Assembly: GCF_050434145.1 (NCBI RefSeq)
Contig: NZ_JBNPVX010000063.1
Coordinates: forward strand, 1-7,680
Direction: 5' to 3'
Length of the DNA stretch: 7,680 nt
Origin: JAISST01 sp050434145
GTDB lineage: Bacteria > Fusobacteriota > Fusobacteriia > Fusobacteriales > Fusobacteriaceae
Part shown: piece by piece, positions 1-7,597 of the stretch
Layout of the letters: each line of letters starts with the position of its first letter
Numbering within the stretch: the stretch's first letter is position 1
The notes under the pieces: model-generated
Databases searched by the model: none
What the model saw: the letters and a program-made list of their open reading frames with translations, nothing else
Told to the model about the DNA's origin: nothing
Position numbers and translations under genes: made by a program

Positions 1-3000
1 CCAGCTGTTGACAAGTATTCATTGGCAGTGTTTGTGTTATTATTCAAGTAAATTCCTACAGTCTTTTTATTTCCAGATGCTCCACCACCATTTATTGCAA
101 ATGTACCAGATGTATGATTTATTTTACTTCCATCTTTTCCATATACATAAATATTTTCATCAGCATTAGGTAGGTTTAGACTTACACCAGTACCAATATT
201 TACTATTCCTTTATCTGCAAATACCCCAAAATTCTTATTACCATTAAAGTTGATAGTCCCCGAACCACCTAGTGAAAATACTGCATCATTTTTCACGTAA
301 ATAGCAGCTGAATTATTTGCACTCAAATTGATTATATTGTTATTTTCGACTTCTGCACCAGTACCATAAGCAACCATACCTATTTGACCATCTTTATTAA
401 TATTGATTGACCCTGTATTTGTTAATTTTCCATTAGTTGCATACATTCCTATTGCTGCTGCACTATTCGTACCTAGATTAATGGTTCCTGTATTACTTGC
501 ATTTCCATTATTCAGGTATATTCCTACTCCTGTATTTCCTACATCTATGTTCCCAGCACTTGTTATATTTGCTCTGTCATTAATGTATAATGCAGTACCA
601 TGATCTAATCCACTTGCATTGATATTCAAACTTAACATTTTTGGTGTTGTATCAATTACTCCATCAGTTGCACTTTTTAATACTAATCCTATTTTTCCTT
701 TTTCTCCTGATGCCCATGTCCCTACTGGCACATAATTTGTACTTGTAAGATTAGCATCACCACTTAATACCATTCCTATGGCGTCTTTTCCAAGTATTAT
801 ACTACCTATACCTGTTATTGTAGTTCCATTACTACCATAAATTCCTATTCCTTCTTCTCCTACTTTGATTGTTCCACCATTAGATATCTGTACATTGCCA
901 ACTCCATACATACCTATAGAATTTTTAGTACTTGATATATCTATTATTCCATTGTTATTCATTCCCATTATTTTACTTGGTGTTCCTACTGGCAGTGAAG
1001 CATCTTCACTATTATTTAATGCATACATACCTATAGATTCATTACCATTCATTTTAATTGTACCATGACTTTGTAAAAAAGTTGAACCTTGAGTAGTCAA
1101 AGATGAGCCAAATTCCATTGGCACTATTATTCCATTTGAATCAACTCTATATGATACTCCATACATTCCAACGGAAGACTCTCCAGATACTTCTATTTCT
1201 CCATCATTTCCTAAGTTAGCACCATTCACACCATACATTCCTATAGCACCATTATTAACTATATTGTTTCCTGTCTCAACCAATATCTTTCCATCATTAC
1301 TAACATAACCATAGTTAATATACAATCCTATAGCACCAATACCTGTATCTGTTCTGTCTGCTGTTAATGTTACACCAGGATTTATATATATTCTAGTATC
1401 ACTTGCATTCACTGCTTTGGGACTTGATGACATTTCTAGCCCTACTACTGTACCTCTATAGTAATCTGTTGCTGTTTGTGAATCAATCACTGCACTTACA
1501 TTTTTCTGCACATCAACATTCATTCTTTGACCTAAGAATCTTCTGTAGAAAAAATAACTTGGACTAGTTGGATTATTCTCTGATTTGTCTAATACTGAAT
1601 CTATTGTCAATAAACCACCATCTACTGCAGCTATTTTATATTTATCATATGTTATTCCGTTTTCTGTACCATCTACTATATTTACTCCACCCAAATATCC
1701 AGTAATATCTGTTAATAATGTACTTGTAGCTAATCCAGCACCTGGCAAATTAGTCAGATTCACGGCTACTGCATCATTGGACAACATTGTAATTTTTGAT
1801 GAACTATCAAATAACACTGGGGATGTCCCTAGATTAAAGTTTAATTCCAATGCTGTACCACTTCTTAGTTTTATTTCTCCACCATTTTTTAAGTCTACTT
1901 GTCCTACTCCATCAGAATATACTGCATATCCTTTTCCAGCATAGTCTATTACTGAACCTTGCATGTCTATTAGTGATCCTGTTCCTGTAGATGCTACTCC
2001 AGCACTATTAGCTTCTGTTTTTAGATAATAATTTCTTGCTTCTATTATTCCACCAGATGTTCCACGAGATACAATTAGACCTACTCCTGTAGGTTGTCCA
2101 CTTGCTGAAGTAGTCCCTTTCACATACATATCTGGATTATCTTTAGTTCCTGTTAATGTATCTTTAGTTAATATTATTTTACCACTATTGGTAGCATATG
2201 CACCATAGTTATCCCCATTTACATTTATTCTTCCTGATGTAGTCAATTCTGTTCCACTATTTATTGCAAATACTCCTACAGCACCAGCTGTACTCATATC
2301 TGTATTACCTACATTTATTTTTTTTACTTGAGCTTTTGCTGCTATTCCACTACTTTGTAATATCCCTACTGATCCTGTTCCACCAAGTAAATTAATTTCT
2401 CCATTTGATATTAGAGTTCCATCATTTATCAGTACTCCTACATTGTCTTTTCCACCTAGTATGTTGATGTAACCAGTGCCTAATTTATGAGTAGATCCAT
2501 TGATAATTCCAATTCCTAGACTTCCTTTATTTCCATCGAATATTCTTATCCCATGACTTGTCAAATCCAAATCTGCACCAGACAAAATTGCTGCTGCTCC
2601 ATCTATTGTACTCAGATTTGCATTACCTAAAGGATCATTTGTAATTTGTGTACCTGAGGTATCACTAGGGTTTGATGTATACATCTGATTCCCAGAACCA
2701 TTACTATCACCCAAATCAATATTTACATTTCCTGTTATTTTCCCTATACCATTATCTACTACAGTTAATGTTTCAACAAGTGTGCTTACACCTGTTGACA
2801 TATCTTGCTCATATACATCTATTGTTTTTGTTTGTCCGCCACTAGTGCTTCCAGGTACATACAACCCAACACTTTGATCACCATACATGGCAATAGGTGC
2901 AGGTGTTCCATCTTCTTTTACAAATTGGACATCTACTATTCCACCACTAAAGCTTAGATCACTAGTATTACTTGGCCAACCAGAAGGTGTATAAGTATGC

Positions 3001-5216
3001 TGATATTGATATGGAGCATCAACTATTGGAAAGCCATACTCTGGATATGTACTCCAATCTGGTACTCCACCATTTACACTACAATCTACTCCAACCATAT
3101 CATATACACTAGTAAGACCACCTCTATCATCTTTTGAATATACAATATAACTATTGCTTTGTCCTACACTCTTTAGATAGACTCCAGCACTACCTGCACC
3201 ATATATATTCATTTCTCCTCTATTTACTGTAGAGTATGCTGAACTGCCCCCAGAATTTTGATAAGGATTATTCCACGTTGTATAGTTACCTATAACAATA
3301 TCTTTTGATTGATAATATGTATTGCTATTACTCACATCATATACTTGAGGAGAGCCTCCTGTGGGATTCAATTCCCATGATGACCACTGATAGTTTGAAT
3401 AATCATATTTGTAAACTGTACCATGTGTCCATGAGTAATTATATCCTGAATCAATAATATATCCGACACTATTTTTTGTATATATATCTATAACCCCAGT
3501 ACTTCCATTGTACATTATATCATGTGGAGATCCACTAAGATCTCGTGATACAACAAAAACAGCATTATTCCCGCCATATTGGTTTATCCCATCATTATAT
3601 GGCTGCAATACAACTCTTCCTGTATTAATTGCAACATTCTTTCCTCTTCCTATATGATCATATTGGTTATTTAGGGATAAGTTCCCACCTTCAAGTATTA
3701 TTTTTCCACTATTGCTAAATACACTATACATATCCTCTGATTTATAAGTATCCAAATTATCTACTATATCATCCCATGCTGTCAATGTTTCCCCATCTTT
3801 TCCTGTCAATTTAGATGCAGTATCTAATTTACTCCTTACACTTGACTTTGTTGTTCCCCCATGCATATCCATATGTACAAATTCATCTGTTTCTACCAAT
3901 CCATTTTCAATAGCTCTTGACACTATAAAGTTTCCATTTGTATATGTTGGATATGATTCTAATTGCCTTAAAAAGCCTCTTTGACCTTGCGTTGAATTTT
4001 TGGTAATTCCACTAGTGGATAATCCAGTCAAAGTTCCACCTGTATTTAATAATATATCACCACTAGCACTTGTGCTACCTATATTTATTACATCATAATC
4101 GTCATATGAGTACTCCCAATAATTATCCCAATAATCTCCTTGACCTGTTGTTCCATTCTCATTTCTATATATTTTAAAATCTCCATCTAATATCCCCACA
4201 TGTGATATCACTGAGTTATTTCCATTGGGATTATCTACATATACTTCATATCCATTTCCATTAGATACAACATTTATCTCTATAGTAGGTAATGTAGGTA
4301 TATTCACCACTGGTATAGATGGTGCTTCTGGTGGTATTATCATCAATGGATCAAATATAGCTGGTGTTGCTGGATTTGATATTGTAATTTCTTTTGGCTC
4401 TGCCAATATTGGGTCCACCAATTGTGGTTCATCTATTGATATTCTATCAACTGGAGCTGGTGTTGATACTGATACAGTGCTTACCACAGGTGATGATGGT
4501 GTACTTGGTGGTGTTACTTGCACTATTTGTGGAGTAGTTAATTGTGGCATATTCACAGAAGGTGATTCAACTTGTGGCGAAACACTTAATTGTGGTATTT
4601 GTGGAGTTATTAATTGTATGTTTGCACCCAAATCCACTGTTATTGCATCAGGTGTATTTTCTTTTGCTAACACTCCATTATTTTTTTCTATTAATAAGGC
4701 AATTTGTTGTTCATAAGTAAGACCTTTAGCTTCTTCTGATGTCAACCCAACCAATGGTTTTTTTCCTGCCTCTTCACCACTTGCATTCATATTATACCCT
4801 TGACTAGAATAATATCTATTAGTCGCATCATAACTTATTTTAAATTCTGATCTTGTTTTATCTTTCATTTTTCCACTACGTTCTACTACTATAGGAAATA
4901 ATATCATTTCTGATTCATATATTGGTTTTGAATAAAAATTCCCTTTTCTTATTAATTCGTATTGATCTCCCTTTAACTCTTTCAATCTTTTTTCATTTTC
5001 TTCTAATAATAATATTATCTCAGATTTTTGTGCTTCTATATTGGCAAGCAACTCTTCTTGAGATTGTGCAGCTTGCAATGATAGTGTGCTAGAGCCTAAT
5101 CCAATTCCTCCTGTAATCAGAAAAGCAATAAGCAAACTAGCTGTATAACCAATTTTCTTTCTTTTTAAAAATGATTTTAACGATTTTTCTGCTAATTCCT
5201 TCATATTTTTTTTCAT
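1..5216 (-). CDS. Giant fusobacterial autotransporter adhesin, C-terminus beyond the window
   Basis: The frame is open without a stop for 1738 codons and runs off the left edge. The start is ATG at 5214-5216, chosen because GGAGGG lies 3 nt upstream; a second in-frame ATG (codon 5) is too far from it. Residues 1-21 are lysine-rich, residues 22-47 form a hydrophobic export segment (IGYTASLLIAFLITGG...), and cleavage near AA49-50 is likely. Residues 51-88 look like a coiled coil rich in E/K/L. Residues 205-312 are a proline-rich linker. Residues 313-750 hold a Trp/Tyr/Asn/Ser-rich passenger block, and residues from about 680 onward carry about 19 copies of [IV]-G-[MIVL]-[YFVL] beta-helix-like repeats. 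This architecture matches the 'autotransporter-associated N-terminal domain' proteins of Fusobacterium and Leptotrichia, which are exported and displayed by a C-terminal outer-membrane beta-barrel. The barrel is not seen here. An adhesin or surface role is inferred from the family; the ligand is unknown. There is one cysteine (C712). Confidence 0.88.
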   Translation of the reverse strand, partial: MKKNMKELAEKSLKSFLKRKKIGYTASLLIAFLITGGIGLGSSTLSLQAAQSQEELLANIEAQKSEIILLLEENEKRLKELKGDQYELIRKGNFYSKPIYESEMILFPIVVERSGKMKDKTRSEFKISYDATNRYYSSQGYNMNASGEEAGKKPLVGLTSEEAKGLTYEQQIALLIEKNNGVLAKENTPDAITVDLGANIQLITPQIPQLSVSPQVESPSVNMPQLTTPQIVQVTPPSTPSSPVVSTVSVSTPAPVDRISIDEPQLVDPILAEPKEITISNPATPAIFDPLMIIPPEAPSIPVVNIPTLPTIEINVVSNGNGYEVYVDNPNGNNSVISHVGILDGDFKIYRNENGTTGQGDYWDNYWEYSYDDYDVINIGSTSASGDILLNTGGTLTGLSTSGITKNSTQGQRGFLRQLESYPTYTNGNFIVSRAIENGLVETDEFVHMDMHGGTTKSSVRSKLDTASKLTGKDGETLTAWDDIVDNLDTYKSEDMYSVFSNSGKIILEGGNLSLNNQYDHIGRGKNVAINTGRVVLQPYNDGINQYGGNNAVFVVSRDLSGSPHDIMYNGSTGVIDIYTKNSVGYIIDSGYNYSWTHGTVYKYDYSNYQWSSWELNPTGGSPQVYDVSNSNTYYQSKDIVIGNYTTWNNPYQNSGGSSAYSTVNRGEMNIYGAGSAGVYLKSVGQSNSYIVYSKDDRGGLTSVYDMVGVDCSVNGGVPDWSTYPEYGFPIVDAPYQYQHTYTPSGWPSNTSDLSFSGGIVDVQFVKEDGTPAPIAMYGDQSVGLYVPGSTSGGQTKTIDVYEQDMSTGVSTLVETLTVVDNGIGKITGNVNIDLGDSNGSGNQMYTSNPSDTSGTQITNDPLGNANLSTIDGAAAILSGADLDLTSHGIRIFDGNKGSLGIGIINGSTHKLGTGYINILGGKDNVGVLINDGTLISNGEINLLGGTGSVGILQSSGIAAKAQVKKINVGNTDMSTAGAVGVFAINSGTELTTSGRINVNGDNYGAYATNSGKIILTKDTLTGTKDNPDMYVKGTTSASGQPTGVGLIVSRGTSGGIIEARNYYLKTEANSAGVASTGTGSLIDMQGSVIDYAGKGYAVYSDGVGQVDLKNGGEIKLRSGTALELNFNLGTSPVLFDSSSKITMLSNDAVAVNLTNLPGAGLATSTLLTDITGYLGGVNIVDGTENGITYDKYKIAAVDGGLLTIDSVLDKSENNPTSPSYFFYRRFLGQRMNVDVQKNVSAVIDSQTATDYYRGTVVGLEMSSSPKAVNASDTRIYINPGVTLTADRTDTGIGAIGLYINYGYVSNDGKILVETGNNIVNNGAIGMYGVNGANLGNDGEIEVSGESSVGMYGVSYRVDSNGIIVPMEFGSSLTTQGSTFLQSHGTIKMNGNESIGMYALNNSEDASLPVGTPSKIMGMNNNGIIDISSTKNSIGMYGVGNVQISNGGTIKVGEEGIGIYGSNGTTITGIGSIILGKDAIGMVLSGDANLTSTNYVPVGTWASGEKGKIGLVLKSATDGVIDTTPKMLSLNINASGLDHGTALYINDRANITSAGNIDVGNTGVGIYLNNGNASNTGTINLGTNSAAAIGMYATNGKLTNTGSININKDGQIGMVAYGTGAEVENNNIINLSANNSAAIYVKNDAVFSLGGSGTINFNGNKNFGVFADKGIVNIGTGVSLNLPNADENIYVYGKDGSKINHTSGTFAINGGGASGNKKTVGIYLNNNTNTANEYLSTA
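3..2900 (-). repeat. Degenerate beta-helix-type repeats of the passenger domain
   Basis: The core motif is x-[IV]-G-[MIVL]-[YFVL], usually followed about 8-20 residues later by N-x-G-x-I and a short beta strand. Examples are SVGMYGVS, SIGMYGVG, ESIGMYALN, AIGMYGVNG, GIGIYGSNG, AAIGMYATNG, GVGIYLNNG and NVGVLINDG. Spacing is roughly 20-45 residues. In DNA the clearest copies read ccatacattcctat or close variants on the plus strand (near 430, 905, 1022, 1156 and 1230). Repeats of this kind fold as a right-handed beta-helix in type V passengers. The copies have diverged, so this is an old array rather than a recent tandem expansion. Confidence 0.7.
2976..4130 (-). other. Trp/Tyr-rich passenger segment (residues 363-747)
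   Basis: Nine of the ten tryptophans in the visible protein lie here (W363, W367 through W747); the tenth is W1501. Clusters such as YWDNYWEYSYDDYD, YNYSWTHGTVYKYDYS and YQYQHTYTPSGWPS set it apart from the Gly/Asn/Ile/Ser repeats that follow. The only cysteine (C712, in VDCSVNGG) is also here. It could be a binding or globular subdomain inserted in the beta-helix; no domain family is recognised. Confidence 0.6.
4281..4604 (-). other. Proline-rich linker of the autotransporter (residues 205-312)
   Basis: About 108 residues with a proline every 3-6 positions, in short alternations such as PQIPQLSVSPQVESP, ending in PVVNIPTLPTIEINV. Linkers of this kind follow the N-terminal domain in fusobacterial autotransporters. 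They are probably extended and may span the periplasm or hold the passenger off the surface (inference). The opposite strand is open over most of this stretch only because of codon bias. Confidence 0.7.
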
Positions 5217-5394
5217 ATTCCCTCCATAAAATTATACTTTCTATGTTTTTTTTCTATCATTTTTGTTTCTTTACTAAATATTTAATATACTTAAAGTTTT
5301 AGACATATTGCATGTTAATACATAATTTACATTATTTTTTTTATTTACTTATTCTATATATTACTACTTTTTGCTTTATATTTTTATTGCTACC
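5217..5394 (-). promoter_or_regulatory. Leader and presumed promoter region of the autotransporter
   Basis: This gap lies between the terminator and the autotransporter start. Because the terminator precedes it, the gene's promoter should be here. The segment is almost all A/T, so TATAAT-like hexamers occur by chance; I could not find a -35/-10 pair with good spacing that stands out. The best -10-like word (TATAAT at 5230-5235) sits too close to the ribosome binding site to be credible. Confidence 0.35.
5220..5225 (-). promoter_or_regulatory. Ribosome binding site of the autotransporter
   Basis: The minus strand reads GGAGGG-AAT-ATG. The spacing (4 nt from GGAGG) is slightly short, but no other start within the frame has a comparable Shine-Dalgarno sequence, so this fixes the start at 5216. 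An eight-adenine run follows directly after the ATG (codons 2-4). Confidence 0.75.
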
Positions 5395-5420
5395 AAAAAA
5401 TGTTCTTTTATTAAAAGAAC
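5395..5420 (-). terminator. Intrinsic terminator, minus-strand direction
   Basis: A perfect 8-bp stem, GTTCTTTT/AAAAGAAC (5402-5409 and 5413-5420), has a 3-nt loop. On the minus strand it is followed by one A and then six T (5395-5400). The stem is AT-rich, so only moderately stable. It lies 10 nt past the stop of the coding scrap at 5431-5493 and about 180 bp before the autotransporter start. It would stop leftward transcription before that gene. Confidence 0.55.
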
Positions 5421-5430
5421 TGTAATAATA

Positions 5431-5493
5431 TTAAAATGAGCTAGGCGTATTGATGATTTCTGTTGCTATCAACTAAATTACTTTTATGGCTTT
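5431..5493 (-). pseudogene. Short coding-like scrap, possible C-terminus of a lost gene
   Basis: The minus-strand frame reads KAIKVI-stop-LIATEIINTPSSF-stop, with an internal TAG at 5473-5475 and a final TAA at 5431-5433. The stretch 5437-5472 has clearly more G/C than its surroundings, and its stop lies 10 nt before the intrinsic terminator, which is the usual layout of a gene end. No family is recognised and nothing upstream continues the frame. It may be the tail of a deleted gene or of another mobile element, or chance. Confidence 0.25.
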
Positions 5494-5786
5494 ATTTTAA
5501 GTATAAACTATATTAAATTTAATAAAATATAAAAATGCGTCTTTTTTATATTACATTTAATTTAATTTTATATCTAATACAATAACATATATTTTAAATT
5601 TTGTCATTCTTTTTTTGTTAATTTATTAAATAATATTACTTTTTTTCGATGCCTATTAGCAAATTTACTATATTTTTCATTATTTTTTTGAATTATATAA
5701 TTTTTATATTATTATTATATATTCAATAAATTATTTTATTAGTTTTTATTCTCATTTTTAATAATATCTAAGTAAATATAATATAA
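5494..5786. other. AT-rich intergenic stretch without a gene
   Basis: Nearly pure A/T with stops in all frames. The only structure noted is a 10-bp A/T inverted repeat with a 7-nt loop containing TGCGTCT (arms 5526-5535 and 5543-5552), which is weak given the base composition. It is probably decayed DNA beside the transposase relic. Confidence 0.5.
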
Positions 5787-5800
5787 CCCGAGTTTGACAG
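5787..5800. repeat. Candidate terminal end of the decayed IS element
   Basis: The sequence cccgagtttgacag is a G/C-containing block in A/T surroundings, placed about 90 bp beyond the C-terminal end of the transposase relic, where an IS inverted repeat would be expected. No matching inverted copy is present on the other side (6600-6706), so the opposite end appears lost. Calling this an IS end is inference from position and composition. Confidence 0.35.
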
Positions 5801-5849
5801 TAAAAAAAGAAGAAACACCAATCACAAGACCATTTAATGATATGTTTTG

Positions 5850-5886
5850 ATGTTTTTATTAAATGTTTTTATTAAATATTTTTATA
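5850..5886. repeat. 13-bp tandem repeat, two exact copies and a partial third
   Basis: The unit atgtttttattaa occurs at 5850-5862 and 5863-5875, followed by a degenerate partial copy starting at 5876. It lies just past the C-terminal end of the transposase relic. It probably arose by replication slippage; no function is apparent. Confidence 0.6.
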
Positions 5887-5889
5887 TAC

Positions 5890-6660
5890 TCACATAAAAT
5901 TAATTTGATTTTTAAACTTCTTTATCTGCGCTCTTGTTGGTTAACCAGAAAAATCATCCAGTTTTTAAAATTTTATTAACTTTTCTAATTCTTAATCAAT
6001 TTTACTTATTTGATAATACTCATTTATTAACAAATTTGCATTAAAATTTTTCAAGCTTTCTTTCAATTTCTCTGCTGTTATTCCTTGTTCCTAGCCATCT
6101 GTATTCATGGTTTCTTTATTTTCTGATTTTAATTTTTTGTACTGTAGTAACCGAATTATTGTTAATGCTATGAAACAAACTAGGAAATGTGCATTTATAT
6201 GTTCCTTTGTTCTTACATATACTGGGCGGCCTTCTAAGTCTCTTTTGAAACACCGTTTTTACGCAATCCAGTATTATTTCGCCAGTTGATTCATCAATAA
6301 AATCTTCATCATTTGATCCAGTTTCAAAATAATAATTTGTTACATCATAATAGGTTATACTGGTGTTCCTTCCAATCATCTTTTTGATTTTTTTATTCAT
6401 TTTCAATTGAATAGTATTTGCTTTTTTGTTCAAAACATCCAATGTTCTGTAAATTTCTTTTATTTCATTGGAAAATGTCACTGGCAATAAATATTTATCT
6501 TTTTCTTCAAAAGTAGCTTTTTTACTATCAAGATTCAATATTATTCCAAAAACTAACAATTTCGTAAGACTATTTGAGTCATAATTTATTGTAGAAGATG
6601 ATTTTACTTAGGTCAAAACTTCATTAACCTGTCCATATATCAGGTCAGAATAATATAGTG
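5890..6660 (-). pseudogene. Decayed, internally deleted IS1634/IS4-type DDE transposase
   Basis: Read leftward, the pieces follow the order of an IS1634-family transposase. First is a weak N-proximal part (LYYSDLIYGQVNEVLT, TAA, VKSSSTINYD...). Next is a good frame to about 6260 with LVFGIILNLDSKKATFEEKD, EIYRTLDVLNKKAN and GRNTSITYYDVTNYYFE, which holds the first catalytic Asp. After a frame change comes GLRKNGVSK. After another frame change at 6241-6248 comes DLEGRPVYVRTKEHINAHFL and VCFIALTIIRLLQ, which normally sit after the catalytic Glu. The tail (EQGITAEKLKESLKNFNANL, TRAQIKKFKNQINFM) is broken by TAG at 6091-6093 and further stops, ending at TGA 5890-5892. The central DDE core and the first roughly 100-150 residues are missing, so it cannot encode an active enzyme. 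The family call rests on remembered motifs. The longest intact frame, 6116-6559, has no normal ATG at its upstream end. Confidence 0.8.
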
Positions 6661-6705
6661 TTTTCCAAACAATTATTTATTATATTAACAATATTTCATA
6701 TCTAT

Positions 6706-7581
6706 TTACTTAATAAATAAAATCCATATGATAATTGTTATAATAATAATTGCAATCATTTTTGAAGTTTTAATACTGTATTTTGTATAAATTTTATCAT
6801 AAAAAAAATTGCTGTTAATTTTATGATTTTTTTTATCTAATAGAAGTCTTTGGGGATATTTATCTATAAATTCATTGCCAAAAATATCTGTCTTTATTTT
6901 ATAGAAATACATTTTATCTTTGTTCTCTTTGTACTCGTTAAATCCCTTCGGTGTTGCAATATAATTCCCATCATCATTGTCAAATTTCACTGAATATGTT
7001 TCATAATTTTCACTCTTTTGTAACAAAATTTGAGTTGGCTTTCCAGAATTTTCTCTGATATTAATAACAAAAAAAGGGCCTATAATCATTGTTATGAAAA
7101 GAATTAAACTAAAAATAGGACATACAAATATACACATTATTATTTCCTTAATATTTGTACTGAGATAGTTTCTTGACACAAAAACTTTTATGCATGTAAT
7201 TATTACGAATAAAAGAACAAAATACCACATTTTTAAATAACTTTTTTTATCTATTCCAGAAAATTTCTTTTGTTTTTTTCCAAGATGTTTTGTTCCCATA
7301 CTATGACTTTTAACATAATTAGTTAATCTATAAATTACCAAAACATAAAATAGAAAAACTTTTAATATAAACCAAAATGTAAATCTTTTCATAGCAAAAT
7401 ATTCAAATGGATATTCCCTAAATAAATAATCTGTTATTGGTCGATTAGTCATTGATAGAAATAAAATTCCAGTTAATAATATTAAGTTTATAATTGATAA
7501 TTTTCTATTACATATTAGAAATGATCCCAGAAAAAAAAACATCATACTGCTAAAAAAAATATTATCCGAAAAAAGAATCAT
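6706..7581 (-). CDS. Unrecognised multi-pass membrane protein, 291 residues
   Basis: ATG at 7579-7581 is preceded by GAGGAG at a 7-nt gap; TAA is at 6706-6708. Hydrophobic segments at about residues 3-23, 28-44, 66-86, 116-135, 144-174 (long, perhaps two passes) and 275-290 indicate an inner-membrane protein with five to seven passes. A lysine-rich loop (91-114, with KHLGKKQKKF) is probably cytoplasmic by the positive-inside rule. Residues 176-272 are a charged soluble domain containing KFDNDDGNYIATPKG and KTDIFGNEF, followed by a C-terminal anchor. No catalytic motif or known family is recognised. The next gene leftward is the transposase relic, so there is no visible operon partner in the window. 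The coding strand has T8 and T9 tracts within the first 17 codons. Codon use matches the rest of the window. Confidence 0.8.
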   Translation of the reverse strand: MILFSDNIFFSSMMFFFLGSFLICNRKLSIINLILLTGILFLSMTNRPITDYLFREYPFEYFAMKRFTFWFILKVFLFYVLVIYRLTNYVKSHSMGTKHLGKKQKKFSGIDKKSYLKMWYFVLLFVIITCIKVFVSRNYLSTNIKEIIMCIFVCPIFSLILFITMIIGPFFVINIRENSGKPTQILLQKSENYETYSVKFDNDDGNYIATPKGFNEYKENKDKMYFYKIKTDIFGNEFIDKYPQRLLLDKKNHKINSNFFYDKIYTKYSIKTSKMIAIIIITIIIWILFIK

Positions 7582-7588
7582 TTTATAT

Positions 7589-7594
7589 CTCCTC
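7589..7594 (-). promoter_or_regulatory. Ribosome binding site of the membrane protein
   Basis: GAGGAG on the minus strand, 7 nt before the ATG at 7581. This is an optimal Shine-Dalgarno sequence and spacing and decides the start. Confidence 0.8.
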
Positions 7595-7597
7595 GTA

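Noticed and set aside
403..1068. Two plus-strand hydrophobic short frames (403-603 and 865-1068)
   Set aside because: They are reverse readings of the Gly/Asn/Ile repeats, which give false hydrophobic Pro/Ile/Leu peptides.
400..1300. Regularly spaced similar words (ccatacattcctat), considered as a CRISPR array
   Set aside because: The copies are degenerate, spacing varies, and all lie in one open reading frame as protein repeats.
1585..1944. Plus-strand 119-codon open frame
   Set aside because: Antisense to the continuous autotransporter frame; its Pro/Ser/Val-rich composition is that of a shadow frame.
4225..4716. Plus-strand 163-codon open frame rich in Gly and Cys
   Set aside because: It lies wholly opposite the adhesin's proline-rich linker, has many cysteines from reverse-read CCA/CAA codons, and lacks a ribosome binding site.
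5230..5235. Perfect TATAAT on the minus strand before the adhesin
   Set aside because: Transcription would begin inside or next to the ribosome binding site, leaving almost no leader; such words are frequent by chance in this composition.
5526..5552. 10-bp A/T inverted repeat as a terminator or operator
   Set aside because: The arms are pure A/T in nearly pure A/T DNA, with no neighbouring gene end, so chance is likely.
6107..6289. Plus-strand 60-codon frame
   Set aside because: It overlaps the decayed transposase on the opposite strand, where the conserved motifs DLEGRPVYV and NAHFLVCFIAL are read.
6627..6645. Short inverted repeat ACCTG/CAGGT
   Set aside because: Only 5 bp, inside the transposase relic, with no T-tract.
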